DNA of 64,000 nt from the NCBI GenBank assembly GCA_965262505.1, contig CBDHFM010000030.1:5208001-5272000 (forward strand), in the 5' to 3' direction. Shown here in pieces: positions 1-9,911 of the stretch (the first letter of the stretch is position 1; each line of letters starts with the position of its first letter). The notes below the pieces were generated by a model that saw only the letters and a list, made by a program, of their open reading frames with translations, was not told the DNA's origin and did no database searches. The translations under genes were made by a program, and so were the position numbers. This stretch comes from JACPPO01 sp965262505. GTDB lineage: Bacteria > Acidobacteriota > Vicinamibacteria > Vicinamibacterales > UBA2999.

Positions 1-1
1 G

Positions 2-1168
2 GAGGCCTCGGTCGCGACCACGGGCATCATGACGTCTGCGGTCAATGCCGCGCTCGCCAATGCGATGTTCGGTCATGCCGATGAGACGGACGACTTCCAT
101 CCCTTCACGAAAGCACACCCTGGTTGCTCGGTCGTACCCGCCGCCCTGGCAATGGGTGAGCGGGAAGGCAGTTCCGGAACCGAGCTGCTCCGCGCGATTG
201 TTCTGGGATACGACTTGTGCTGTCGGATCCTCGTGGCATTGAGGCCTGCCCTGGTCCGGGCCAACCATCGGAGCGCTGAAGGGTACAGCTCGACTTTCGG
301 GGCCACCGCCGCCGCCGGTTCGCTCGCTCGCTTCGACGAGACCGGCATGCGTTACGCGATCTCATATGGGGTCCAGCAGATGTCGGGCGTGTGGAGCTGG
401 GTCAGGGACGTGGAGCACATAGAGAAGGCGTTCGACTTCAGCGGCATGGGGGCACGCAACGGGGTGGCGGCGGCGACCATGATCCAGGCGGGATTCACCG
501 GTGTGCTCGATGCGCTCGATGGCGAACGCAACCTGATCGATGCCTTATCAACCGACCCGGCGCCGGAGGAGATGGTGGCCGATCTGGGCAGCAGGTTCTA
601 CGTCGAAGAAACTGCGATAAAGACGTTCCCGGTCGGCTACCCGATCCAATCGCCGCTGTCGGCCTTTTTCACACTCAGAGCCGAGCACGACCTGACGCTT
701 GAGAACGTCGAACACATCCTCGTCCGCCTGCCCGAAGACGGCGCCCGCATCGTCGACAATCGCTCGATGTCGGACGTGAACTGCCAGCACATCATCGCGC
801 TGGCGCTGGTCGACGGCATGATCGACTTCGCGAACAGCCATTCCTACGAGCGCATGTCCGACCCGCAGGTGCTCGCGGCCCGCGAGCGAGTCGAACTCGT
901 GGCGGATCCCGATCTGATGGTCCTCGAGGCTCCTCGCAGTGGGTTCGTAGAGGTGACCAAGCGGGACGGCGAGAAGGTGAGCCTCTTTGTCAGCCACGCT
1001 CCTGGCACGCCGGAGAATCCGCTGGATACCGAAGGTGTAAACGCCAAGGCTCGAGAGTTGATGGCGCCGATTCTCGGTGATGCGCGGACCGAGGGGCTGA
1101 TCGAGCGCGTCAACGCGCTCGAGGAACTCGGTGACGTGCGGGAGCTCCGACCGTTCCTGGCGGGCTAG
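2..1168 (+). CDS. MmgE/PrpD family protein, 5' truncated by window edge
   Basis: The reading frame is open from base 2, so the start lies outside the window; the first internal ATG at 29 is probably not the true start. The protein reads ASVATTGI...NAMFGHADETDDFHP, the conserved N-terminal core of MmgE/PrpD proteins, a family that includes 2-methylcitrate dehydratase and cis-aconitate decarboxylase. Later hallmarks are the FPVGYPIQSPLSA stretch (around residue 210) and the NRSMSDVNCQHIIALAL segment. The exact substrate cannot be told from sequence. The gene converges on the FAH-family gene, with about 100 bp between their stops. Confidence 0.88.
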   Translation, partial: EASVATTGIMTSAVNAALANAMFGHADETDDFHPFTKAHPGCSVVPAALAMGEREGSSGTELLRAIVLGYDLCCRILVALRPALVRANHRSAEGYSSTFGATAAAGSLARFDETGMRYAISYGVQQMSGVWSWVRDVEHIEKAFDFSGMGARNGVAAATMIQAGFTGVLDALDGERNLIDALSTDPAPEEMVADLGSRFYVEETAIKTFPVGYPIQSPLSAFFTLRAEHDLTLENVEHILVRLPEDGARIVDNRSMSDVNCQHIIALALVDGMIDFANSHSYERMSDPQVLAARERVELVADPDLMVLEAPRSGFVEVTKRDGEKVSLFVSHAPGTPENPLDTEGVNAKARELMAPILGDARTEGLIERVNALEELGDVRELRPFLAG

Positions 1169-1269
1169 TGCCCCGAGATGTCCTCGGCCTCGTGAAGACG
1201 AACTGTCGCGGTCGGCGTACCGAGAGGGTCCTCGATACGCCGACACCTATGCTGGGAAGGAGCGTTCGC

Positions 1270-2388
1270 TCAGTTCCCTTCGGCGACCACGTAGTTGCGC
1301 AGCGTGCCCAGCCGTTCGATGGTGATCTCAACCGTGTCCCCCGGCGTTAGCGGGACCGTCGGTGCCGGGACGCCGGTGGCGATAACGTCGCCCGGCTCGA
1401 GCGTCATGATTCGCGAGAGCATCGACAATGCCCGAGGGATTCTATTCACCATGAAGCTCGTGTTGCCGTTCGGCATCGGGAACACCTCGCCGTTGAGGCG
1501 CGACACAATCGCGAGGTTGTAGGGATCCGGCACGTCCTCCTTCAGCGTGAGGTACGGACCGAGCGGCGCGAACGTCTCCATCCCCTTGGACATGCTCGAT
1601 CCCTCCGTGCCGCTTCCGCCGGTCGGGATACTGCGCCCGCTGACGTCGTTGTGCACCATGTAGCCGAACACGTAGTCCATCGCGTCGGCTTCGGACACGT
1701 TGCGCGCGCGTCGGCCGACCACGAACGCGAACTCGGCTTCGTGACTGTTGAAGCAGAACCCGGAGCAGCTCTCGGCTCCCTCCACCAAGAAATCGGTCAT
1801 GACGATGTCGTCGTCCGGACCGGCGATGCTCGCGGCGGACTTCAAGAAGTAGGACGGGACCGCGTTCCTCTCCGCCCCTTCCTCGATGTAGTTGTTGGCC
1901 ATGCCGAACACCTGGTTCGGATTCGGGATCGGTGTGCGCAGGCGCACGGCCGTGTAGGGATAGAAGACGCGCCGGTCGCCGCCGGCATCAGCGAGCCGGC
2001 CGCCGGCCCTGAGATCCAGTGCCGTACGGTACACGGTCTTGACCGCCTCCACCGCCTCATCCCCGATCTCGATGAGTGTCCTCATGTCGGCGGGAATGTA
2101 GCCGAGGTCGCGAACCTGCGGCGCGCCGGCAGCTTTCAGCGCGCGAACGGCATTGTGGATATCGACGATATCCGATTCACCGTTGCCTTGCGTGGCACCG
2201 AGTCGGTAATCGCCCACGACCTGGAATGTCACCAGGCGGAAGATCGACGCCTCTTCGGGCGGCTGCTGCTGCGCCGCAGCGGGCGCGCACAACGCCGCCA
2301 AGAGCACGCATACAGTCAGAAGAGCCCTGCAGCGTGCCGCTTTCGACTGCCGCGCGTCCGACAACGTCCTCAGTAGAATACGGTTCAT
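1270..2388 (-). CDS. Secreted fumarylacetoacetate hydrolase family protein
   Basis: 372 aa. The frame stays open further upstream, but the ATG at 2388 is preceded by an AAAGGACA ribosome-binding site and followed by a clear signal peptide (RCRALLTVCVLLAALCAPAAA, cleavage near AAAQQ), so I chose it. The C-terminal half is the FAH fold: the metal-binding acidic pair in SHEAEFAFVVGR, the GYMVHNDVSGRS segment, and the closing LEPGDVIATGVP...GDTVEI signature. Family members are metal-dependent C-C bond hydrolases or decarboxylases acting on 2-oxo or beta-diketo acids. Export is unusual for FAH enzymes in general. It is transcribed divergently from the M16 peptidase across a 175-bp gap (2389-2563). 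Confidence 0.87.
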   Translation of the reverse strand: MNRILLRTLSDARQSKAARCRALLTVCVLLAALCAPAAAQQQPPEEASIFRLVTFQVVGDYRLGATQGNGESDIVDIHNAVRALKAAGAPQVRDLGYIPADMRTLIEIGDEAVEAVKTVYRTALDLRAGGRLADAGGDRRVFYPYTAVRLRTPIPNPNQVFGMANNYIEEGAERNAVPSYFLKSAASIAGPDDDIVMTDFLVEGAESCSGFCFNSHEAEFAFVVGRRARNVSEADAMDYVFGYMVHNDVSGRSIPTGGSGTEGSSMSKGMETFAPLGPYLTLKEDVPDPYNLAIVSRLNGEVFPMPNGNTSFMVNRIPRALSMLSRIMTLEPGDVIATGVPAPTVPLTPGDTVEITIERLGTLRNYVVAEGN

Positions 2389-2563
2389 CGTGATGTCCTT
2401 TCCGTGATGTAGCAGCGCTTTCGAGGCCTCCACCGTGGGCCCGCGCTCGCGGGAGCAGGCCCGCGACGACATGGTAGCCCAGCAGACGCGACATTCAGCC
2501 CTTCCCCATGGGATTCCGGGACAGGTTAGCCACTCCCCACCCACACCTTTCGGTGGGGCTACA

Positions 2564-5410
2564 ATGGCCCCCATGATGTTTCGCACTCGCGTCCGGTTGA
2601 CGCTGCTCATATCGGCGGTCGCGGCGGCTGTGACCTTCGCCGGCGCGCAGCAGCCGGCGATTCCCGCGGCTGTTCGGGCCGCCACGCTCGACCAGACCGT
2701 ACCGGTCGATCCGCTGATTACGGTCGGTACGCTCCCGAACGGGCTCCGCTACTACATCCGCGAGAACAGGCAGCCCCAGGGTCGTGCCGAGCTTCGGCTG
2801 GCCGTCAATGCGGGCTCGGTGCTCGAAGATGACGACCAGCGCGGGTTCGCGCACTTCGTGGAGCACATGGCCTTTAACGGCACGCTGCACTTTCCCGGGC
2901 AGGCCCTCGGAAGCTTCATGCAGTCGCTCGGCATGCGTTTCGGCGCGCACGTCAACGCACACACCAGCTTCGACGAAACCGTGTACGAACTGCAGATCCC
3001 TACTGGTGATGCCGCGGTGATCGACCGGTCGTTGCTCGTCCTCGAAGATTTCGCGCGCGATGTGTCCTTCGATCCTGTGGAGATCGACAAGGAGCGGGGC
3101 GTCATCCTGGAGGAATGGCGGCTCGGGCTGGGCGCTGGCGAGCGGATACAGAATGCGCAGTTCCCCATCCTGTTCAACGGCTCGCGCTATGCGGAACGGC
3201 TGCCCATCGGCACGCCCGGCATCATTGAGAACGTCGACCACGACAGACTGAAACAGTTCTACGCGGATTGGTACCGGCCCGATCTGATGGCTGTCGTCGC
3301 CGTCGGCGATTTTGACAAGTCGATGATCGAGGCTCAAATCAGATCGCATTTCGACTCGATCCCGGCGGCGTCGTCTCCGAGGCCGAGGCCGGCCTACGCC
3401 GTGCCGGATCAGCCAGGGACGGTCTATTTGGTGATCACCGATCCCGAAGCGACGAATACTCGCATCAGCCTGTCGAGCAAGATGGCGGCACGCCGGTTCG
3501 TCAGGGTCGGCGAATACCGGCGGTACATGGTCGAGGGGTTGTTCCGCAACATGCTGTCTGCGCGGCTCGACGAGATCACGCGCGCGCCCGATGCGCCGTT
3601 TCTCGTGGCCCAAACCGGCCGTGGGCTCCTTGTACGTACCGAAGAGGTGACAACCCTGGATGCGCTCGTCGCGAGGGGCGGCGTCGAACGGGGCCTGGCG
3701 GCGCTGCTCACCGAGGTTGACCGCATCGCCCGTTTCGGCTTCACGGCGACGGAGCTGGATCGGGAGAGGTTGAATCTTCAGCGAGGGCTCCAGCAGAGTG
3801 TCAACGAGAAGGACAAGAGCCCCTCCGGGCCGCTGGCCGACGAGTTTGTGCGCAACTTCATCAAGGCGGAACCGATCCCGGGCATCGTGTACGAATTCGG
3901 CCTGAACCAGCGTTTTCTGCCGGAGATCACGCTGGCCGAAGTCAACAGCCTGGCCAAGGATTGGATGCCGGATCGCAACCGCCTCGTTGCGATCATCGCG
4001 CCCGAGAGCGACCGGCCGTCGCTGCCCAGCGAGGCGACGCTGGCAGCCGTCGTCGATGCGGCCGACGACGCAGCGCTGACGGCGTACGTCGACACGGTCA
4101 GCATGCAGCCGCTGCTCGCTCGCCTCCCGTCCGCGGGAGCCGTCGCCACGACCTCGACGAACGAGGCGCTGGGCATCACCGAGTGGCGGTTGTCCAACGG
4201 AGTTCGGGTCGTGCTCAAGCCGACGATGTTTAGGCAGGATGAGATCCTGTTTCGGGCTGTGAGCCCCGGTGGCACATCGCTCGCCAGCGACCAGGATTTC
4301 ATCGCCGCTGACACCGCCGCCGCGGTCATCGCCCAAGGCGGTCTTGGTGAGCACGACCTTGTCGATTTGGAAAAGGTGCTCGCCGGCACTACCGCGTTTG
4401 TCAGAGCCGACATCGGTGAAACGGAGGAAGGGCTCGTCGGCGGCGCCTCCAACAAAGATCTCGAGACGATGTTTCAGCTCGTCTACCTCACGTTCACGGC
4501 GCCGCGGGCGGATCCTGTCGCATTTGGTGTCCTGAGCGATCGGTTGAAGGTGACGCTGGCGAACCGTGAGGCCATGCCGGACACGGTTTTCGACGAAGCG
4601 CTCGATGCGGCCTTGAGCCAGAACCACCTGCGAGCGCAGCCGCTCACGCCGGCGCGTCTGAGTCAGATGAACCTCGACACGTCGCTCGCCTTCTACGAGG
4701 ACCGCTTCGCGGATGCAAGCGACTTCACCTTCGTCTTCGTGGGAAGCTTCGATCTGGCGACCCTGAGGCCGCTTGTGGAGCGCTACCTGGCGAGCCTCCC
4801 GGCACTCGATAGGGACGAAACCGCGAAGGACGTTGGCATGGATCCTCCGACGGGCGTCGTCGAGAGGGAAGTGAGAAGCGGCATCGAACCAAGGAGCCAG
4901 GTCAGTATTGTGTTCAGCGGCGCGTTTCAGAACGACGAGATGCATCGAGTGGTCGCCAGGGTGATGGCGGAAACCCTAGCCGGGAACCTGCAGCGGACGC
5001 TGCGGGAGGATCTCGGCGGAACCTATGGCGTCAGCGTCGCGCCAGCCTTCGCGAAGCGTCCGACGGAGGAGTATCGCCTGACCATCAATTTCGCCAGCGA
5101 CCCGGCTCGAACAGAGAGCCTTGTCCGGGCCGCGTTTCAGGTGATTGACCGGTTCAAGAGGAACGGCCCGAGCCGGGGACAGGTCCTCGACGCGCGCGTG
5201 ACGCTCATGCGGGACTTTGAAACGAACAGCCGGCGGAACGCCTACCTGCTGAATCGACTCGTCTTCAAGTACGAATACGACGAGGACGTCTCAGACATCT
5301 TCAACATGCGGCCGTTCTACGATCAGCTCACGGCGTCGGCGCTGCGCGACGCGGCGCGCGCGTACCTGAACACGGACCGGTATGTGAAAGTGACGCTGCT
5401 GCCGGAGTGA
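2564..5410 (+). CDS. Secreted M16 family zinc metallopeptidase (two-domain)
   Basis: 948 aa from the ATG at 2564, chosen because GGTGGGG lies just upstream and a signal peptide follows (RLTLLISAVAAAVTFAGA). The N-terminal peptidase half carries the inverted zinc motif HFVEH (H97, E100, H101), with the third ligand region DKERGVILEEW about 76 residues later. A second M16-like half follows from about residue 530 (WRLSNGVRVVLKPT) and ends with a segment rich in R-T-L-R-E-D-L-G-G-T-Y-G, the family's C-terminal R/Y region. Such two-half proteins of about 950 aa resemble pitrilysin/PqqL-type peptidases and are periplasmic. The long antisense frame over this gene is a shadow. Confidence 0.92.
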   Translation: MAPMMFRTRVRLTLLISAVAAAVTFAGAQQPAIPAAVRAATLDQTVPVDPLITVGTLPNGLRYYIRENRQPQGRAELRLAVNAGSVLEDDDQRGFAHFVEHMAFNGTLHFPGQALGSFMQSLGMRFGAHVNAHTSFDETVYELQIPTGDAAVIDRSLLVLEDFARDVSFDPVEIDKERGVILEEWRLGLGAGERIQNAQFPILFNGSRYAERLPIGTPGIIENVDHDRLKQFYADWYRPDLMAVVAVGDFDKSMIEAQIRSHFDSIPAASSPRPRPAYAVPDQPGTVYLVITDPEATNTRISLSSKMAARRFVRVGEYRRYMVEGLFRNMLSARLDEITRAPDAPFLVAQTGRGLLVRTEEVTTLDALVARGGVERGLAALLTEVDRIARFGFTATELDRERLNLQRGLQQSVNEKDKSPSGPLADEFVRNFIKAEPIPGIVYEFGLNQRFLPEITLAEVNSLAKDWMPDRNRLVAIIAPESDRPSLPSEATLAAVVDAADDAALTAYVDTVSMQPLLARLPSAGAVATTSTNEALGITEWRLSNGVRVVLKPTMFRQDEILFRAVSPGGTSLASDQDFIAADTAAAVIAQGGLGEHDLVDLEKVLAGTTAFVRADIGETEEGLVGGASNKDLETMFQLVYLTFTAPRADPVAFGVLSDRLKVTLANREAMPDTVFDEALDAALSQNHLRAQPLTPARLSQMNLDTSLAFYEDRFADASDFTFVFVGSFDLATLRPLVERYLASLPALDRDETAKDVGMDPPTGVVEREVRSGIEPRSQVSIVFSGAFQNDEMHRVVARVMAETLAGNLQRTLREDLGGTYGVSVAPAFAKRPTEEYRLTINFASDPARTESLVRAAFQVIDRFKRNGPSRGQVLDARVTLMRDFETNSRRNAYLLNRLVFKYEYDEDVSDIFNMRPFYDQLTASALRDAARAYLNTDRYVKVTLLPE

Positions 5411-5553
5411 ACCTCCTCCTCGCGCGTCTTCAACCGTCTTCTCAGTCCCGCAGCGGGGCGGATCGCGGCATTCCTCCACATCGACCAGGCAAGATCGAAG
5501 GTCAAGGGCCGTAGCATCCACGACAGCGACAAGAACCGCGATCGAATTGGTTC

Positions 5554-6192
5554 ATGCTTGAACTCGCCATCTCAAGTTTCGTCACCTTTTTCGTGGTGAT
5601 CGACCCGCTCGGAATGGTGCCGCTGTTCATGTCGGTGGTGCCGGGCACGGACGCCGCCGTCCGTCGCAAGACGGCGCTTCGCGGCACGCTGGCGGCAAGC
5701 GGCATTCTCGTCGTGGCGGCGTTCGCCGGAAGCTTCGTGCTGGATAGTCTCGGCATTACCCTGGCCGCCTTCCGCATCGCTGGCGGCATCCTGTTACTGC
5801 TGCTGGCGATCGACATGGTGTTGGCGCGGATGAGTCCGCTTCGCACCACGGCGCCCGTCGAGGAAACCGAGGCCGACCTGCGTCACGATGCCGCACTGGT
5901 TCCGTTGGCGATTCCGCTGATCGCCGGTCCCGGTGCGTTCGCTTCGGTCATCCTGCTGATGGGGCGCGCCGGCGGCGATCCGCTGGCGATGCTCACCGTG
6001 ATCGCCGTGCTGCTCGCTGTCATGACCATTCTTCTGGGTGCATTGCTGGCGGCATCGAAGATCATGGACCTGCTCGGCGTGACCGGGGTCGCCGTGCTGG
6101 GTCGCGTGTTCGGGATCGTGTTGTCGGCGCTCGCCGTTCAGCTCATCGTCAGCGGAATCACCGAGAGTTTTCCGGCGCTGGTGGCCGGGTAG
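5554..6192 (+). CDS. MarC family integral membrane protein
   Basis: 212 aa and very hydrophobic, with about six predicted membrane helices and the family's N-terminal pattern SSFVTFFVVIDPLGMVPLFM and central DAALVPLAIPLIAGPGA signature. MarC proteins are inner-membrane proteins of uncertain transport function; the old multiple-antibiotic-resistance assignment is not supported in E. coli. It lies 140 bp after the M16 gene on the same strand and ends 40 bp from the convergent glycerol kinase gene. Confidence 0.9.
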   Translation: MLELAISSFVTFFVVIDPLGMVPLFMSVVPGTDAAVRRKTALRGTLAASGILVVAAFAGSFVLDSLGITLAAFRIAGGILLLLLAIDMVLARMSPLRTTAPVEETEADLRHDAALVPLAIPLIAGPGAFASVILLMGRAGGDPLAMLTVIAVLLAVMTILLGALLAASKIMDLLGVTGVAVLGRVFGIVLSALAVQLIVSGITESFPALVAG

Positions 6193-6232
6193 CGACACGG
6201 GCTGCCGGATGGTTCTAGCGGAATCTTCCGAG

Positions 6233-7738
6233 TCAGCTCACCCAATCAAGGGCGCGATCCACGGCCTTGTGCCATCCACGGTAGGCCTCGTCACGTCGGT
6301 CGGCGTTCCAGTGAGGTTCCCACTGCCGGTCCGCCCGCCAGTGCTGGCGCAACTCCGCCAGATCGGTCCAGTACCCGACGGCCAGGCCGGCGGCATAGGC
6401 GGCGCCAAGTGCGGCCGTTTCAGCCACCACCGGCCGCACGACGGGTAACCCGAGAACGTCGGCCTGAAGCTGCATCAGTAGATCGTTCGCCGCGGCGCCG
6501 CCGTCTGCCTTCAGGACGGCGAGGGGCACGCCGCAGTCGCGGGCCATCGCATCCACAACGGCCCGCGTCTGGAAGCACGTGGCCTCGAGCGTCGCGCGCG
6601 CCAGGTGCGCCCTGGTGTGAAAACGCGACAAGCCCACGATGACGCCGCGGGCGTCGGACCGCCAGTAGGGGGCGAACAGGCCGGAGAACGCGGGAACGAA
6701 GTACATGCCGCCGCTGTCAGGCACCGTCGCCGCCAGCGCCTCCACCTCCGCGGCGGTCTGGATGATCCCGAGCTGATCGCGCAGCCACTGGACGGCGGCT
6801 CCGGTGACGGCGATCGAACCCTCGAGCGCGTAGACCGGTTCTGCGTCGTGCAGCCGGTAGGCAAGCGTCGTCAGCAGGCCCGAGGTCGAGGGGACGATCC
6901 GACTGCCGGTGTTGAGCACGAGGAAGTTGCCGGTGCCGTACGTGTTCTTCGCGTCGCCTGGCGCAAAGCAGGCCTGGCCCATCGTCGCGGCATGCTGATC
7001 GCCGAGGCTGGCACCGATTGGCACCTCGGCGCCCAGCGGTCCGCTCGCGCGCGTGGTGCCGAAGGCCGCGGGGGCCGACGACGCGACGATCGCGGGAAGC
7101 ATCCGCCGGGGGACACCGAACAGGCCGAGCAGCCCATCATCCCACTCGAGGGTCCGCAGGTTCATGAGCTGAGTCCGGCTGGCGTTGGTCACGTCGGTGA
7201 CGTGCAGGCCCCCGTCGGGTCCCCCGGTCAGGTTCCAGATCAGCCACGTGTCGATCGTGCCGAACAGCGCCCTGCCGCGCTGGGCGGCATCGCGCACGCC
7301 CTCGACGTGATCCAGGATCCACCGAATCTTGGTGGCCGAGAAGTAGGGGGAGGGCGGTAGCCCGGTTCGCTCGCGCAGCATCGCGTGCTCCGGCTCCAGC
7401 GCGCGGACGGCGCGATCGGTCCTGGTGTCCTGCCAGACCAGCGCGTTGTGCCATGGGCGGCCGGTCGTCGGATCCCATACCACCGTCGTTTCACGCTGAT
7501 TGGTCACGCCGATGGCAGCGAGGTCGCGTCCGGTCAGCCCGGCGGCTCCCAGCGCGCCAGCCATGACGTCGTTCGCGCGGGAGATGATCTCGAGCGGGTC
7601 GTGTTCGACGAGCCCGGGGCCGGGCAGGATCTGCCGGTGCTCGAGCTGATGCCTGGCGGCCTCGCGGCCCTCGGCATCGAACACCATGAATCTGGTGCTG
7701 GTGGTTCCTTGGTCGAGGGCTCCCACGTGCCGCGCCAT
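6233..7738 (-). CDS. glpK: Glycerol kinase
   Basis: 501 aa, the usual GlpK length. It starts MARHVGALDQGTTSTRFMVF, the phosphate-1 loop of FGGY kinases, and carries the VTNQRETTVVWD and VWQDTRTD segments of GlpK and the second signature region DGGAAANDLLMQLQADVLG. It phosphorylates glycerol to glycerol-3-phosphate using ATP in the cytoplasm. The frame extends upstream, but the ATG at 7738 has a GGGGGAAG ribosome-binding site and matches the family N-terminus. No uptake facilitator (glpF) or glpD lies next to it. It is divergent from the ThDP enzyme gene. Confidence 0.95.
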   Translation of the reverse strand: MARHVGALDQGTTSTRFMVFDAEGREAARHQLEHRQILPGPGLVEHDPLEIISRANDVMAGALGAAGLTGRDLAAIGVTNQRETTVVWDPTTGRPWHNALVWQDTRTDRAVRALEPEHAMLRERTGLPPSPYFSATKIRWILDHVEGVRDAAQRGRALFGTIDTWLIWNLTGGPDGGLHVTDVTNASRTQLMNLRTLEWDDGLLGLFGVPRRMLPAIVASSAPAAFGTTRASGPLGAEVPIGASLGDQHAATMGQACFAPGDAKNTYGTGNFLVLNTGSRIVPSTSGLLTTLAYRLHDAEPVYALEGSIAVTGAAVQWLRDQLGIIQTAAEVEALAATVPDSGGMYFVPAFSGLFAPYWRSDARGVIVGLSRFHTRAHLARATLEATCFQTRAVVDAMARDCGVPLAVLKADGGAAANDLLMQLQADVLGLPVVRPVVAETAALGAAYAAGLAVGYWTDLAELRQHWRADRQWEPHWNADRRDEAYRGWHKAVDRALDWVS

Positions 7739-7962
7739 CAAACTTCCCCCGGCACATTCTAAACACACCAAGGATCAGGACCTTCGCCCAGTGGGACCCG
7801 TGAGCACCAGCTCGGTTGGATGTTCGAGGTCCCACTGGCGGGAGTGCTGGGCTAAGTTCGAAGCGCTCCGTTTGGAGAGTTGTAAGCGCTCGCAAAGACG
7901 CCTATCATGCGACAGCACGCTCGGGCGGAGCCGGGAGCTTGACAACCGGAAGGAGAGCAACC

Positions 7963-9891
7963 GTGGCGAAATCCACAAAGAATCCAGTCAATCGTCGAGG
8001 GTTTCTGAAAGGTGCGGCGGCCAGCGCAGCAGCGGGCACGGTGGCACTGGTCGCTCCGGTCTCCGGCGCACAGCAGGCCCCTCCGGTGCCACCGCGGGGA
8101 AGCGCCCCGACGCCGTCGGCCGCCGCGCTGGCGGCGGAAACGGAGCCGGTGTCGGTGGAGGTTGGCGACGGCTTGACGGTCGAGAACGCCGGGTCGGATT
8201 TCATGGTGGATGTCTTCAAATCGCTCGAGTTTGAATACATCGCCTCTAATCCCGGGTCGAGTTTCCGCGGGCTGCAGGAGTCGTTCATCACCTACGGCAA
8301 TAACCAGAGCCCCGAGTGGCTGACCTGCTGCCACGAAGAGTCGTCGATTGCCATTGCCGACGGCTACTACAGAGTGTCCGGCAAACCGATGATGGTCATG
8401 GCCCACGGGACCGTGGGATTGCAGCACGCCGCGATGACCATCTACAACTCGTTCGTGGCGCGTAATCCCGTCTACATCGTGCTGGGCAATGCCCTGGACG
8501 CCAATAATCGGCGGCCGGGCGTGGAATGGAATCACAGCGTCCAGGATGCGTCGGCGATGGTGCGCGATTTCATTAAGTGGGACGACACGCCGATCTCGCT
8601 GCAGCATTTCGCCGAATCGGCCGTGCGCGCCTACAAGATCGCCATGACGGCGCCGATGGCGCCGGTCGTGCTCGTCGCGGATGGCGATCTCCAGGAGGAG
8701 GCCGCTGAGGACCGGTCGCGGCTGCGGATTCCGAAGCTGACGCTGACGAGCCCACCGGCCGGCGACGCAGCCGCCGTGGCGGAAGTGGCCAGGCTGCTGG
8801 TGGCGGCGGAGAATCCCGTGATCCTTGCCGGCCGCGTGGCGCGGACCGAGCAGGGCATGGCGTCGATGGTCGAGCTGGCGGAGACGCTCCAGGCGCCGGT
8901 TCAGGGGGCCGGGCGAGACATGCCCAACCGGCATCCGCTGAGCGGCGGCGGCTCGATTGCCACGGCGGATGTGATCCTCGGCCTGCAGCAGGACAATCTC
9001 TGGGGCGCCACGCACGCCTTCCGCGACCAGCAGGAGCGCTCCTACCGCTCGCGCACGAGGCCGGGCGCCACAGTGATCAGTATCAGCTCGAAAGATCTCC
9101 TCATTAAGGGCAACTATCAGGACTTTCAGCGGTATGCAGAGGTCGATATGGCCATCGCCGCCGACGCGGAGGCGACGCTGCCGTCGTTGATCGAAGCCTG
9201 CAAGAGATTGATCACCGGCGATCGGCGGCGGGTCTTCGAGGAGCGCGGAGCGCGAATTGCGGCCGCGAACGCCCGGGCGCTGGAGCGGGCGCGCACGGAA
9301 GCGACGTACGGATGGGATGCTAGCCCGATCAGTACCTCCCGGATGTCGATGGAGCTGTGGAACGCGGTCAGGAACAAGGACTGGGCCCTGGTTCGGGGTC
9401 GCAGTGACCGTCTGTGGAACATCGACAAGTTCTATCAGACGACGGGCGGCGGTGGCGCGGCCGCTGTCGGTTCCAGCCTGCCCACGGCCGTGGGCGCCGC
9501 GCTCGCACACAAGCAGTTCGGCCGGCTCGCGGTCGCCATTCAGAATGACGGCGATCTCATGTATGCCCCTGGTGCCCTGTGGACCGCCGCGCATCACAGG
9601 ATTCCATTGCTGCTCGTCATGCACAACAACCGCGCCTACCACCAGGAGGTCATGCATATTCAGCGCATCGCCAACCGGCGCCAGCGCTTCGTGGAGGCGG
9701 CGTCGGAGGGGGTCGGCACGGTGATTACCGATCCGAACATCGACTACGCGACGCTGGCCCGGAGCATGGGCCTCTACAGTGAAGGGCCGATTACCAACCC
9801 CAACGATCTCGGTCCCGCGTTGAGTCGCGCCGTGGCGCGTGTCGAGCGCGGCGAAACCGCGTTGGTCGATGTCGTGACCCAACCTCGGTAG
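7963..9891 (+). CDS. Tat-exported thiamine diphosphate-dependent enzyme (acetolactate synthase-like)
   Basis: 642 aa from a GTG start at 7963, chosen because GGAAGGAGAG precedes it and a twin-arginine signal follows at once (NRRGFLKGAAASAAAG). After the leader come the three domains of the POX/ALS family: an N-terminal pyrimidine-binding domain with the catalytic-Glu region CCHEESSIAIADGYYR, a central domain, and the C-terminal ThDP-binding domain with NDGDLMYAPGALW...HNNRAY. The substrate is unknown. A Tat leader on a ThDP enzyme implies folding with cofactor before export. It is followed 20 bp later by a small cytochrome c, so the two probably work together. Confidence 0.85.
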   Translation: MAKSTKNPVNRRGFLKGAAASAAAGTVALVAPVSGAQQAPPVPPRGSAPTPSAAALAAETEPVSVEVGDGLTVENAGSDFMVDVFKSLEFEYIASNPGSSFRGLQESFITYGNNQSPEWLTCCHEESSIAIADGYYRVSGKPMMVMAHGTVGLQHAAMTIYNSFVARNPVYIVLGNALDANNRRPGVEWNHSVQDASAMVRDFIKWDDTPISLQHFAESAVRAYKIAMTAPMAPVVLVADGDLQEEAAEDRSRLRIPKLTLTSPPAGDAAAVAEVARLLVAAENPVILAGRVARTEQGMASMVELAETLQAPVQGAGRDMPNRHPLSGGGSIATADVILGLQQDNLWGATHAFRDQQERSYRSRTRPGATVISISSKDLLIKGNYQDFQRYAEVDMAIAADAEATLPSLIEACKRLITGDRRRVFEERGARIAAANARALERARTEATYGWDASPISTSRMSMELWNAVRNKDWALVRGRSDRLWNIDKFYQTTGGGGAAAVGSSLPTAVGAALAHKQFGRLAVAIQNDGDLMYAPGALWTAAHHRIPLLLVMHNNRAYHQEVMHIQRIANRRQRFVEAASEGVGTVITDPNIDYATLARSMGLYSEGPITNPNDLGPALSRAVARVERGETALVDVVTQPR

Positions 9892-9911
9892 GAACAAGGA
9901 GCCTGACTGCC

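Noticed and set aside
2495..4945. Long minus-strand frame (816 aa) over the M16 peptidase
   Set aside because: Mirror of a high-GC gene; composition is His/Arg/Asp-rich without domains, while the plus strand has clear M16 motifs.
7852..9897. Minus-strand frame of 681 aa over the ThDP enzyme
   Set aside because: Antisense shadow; no domain, rich in Arg and His as expected from the complement of high-GC coding DNA.
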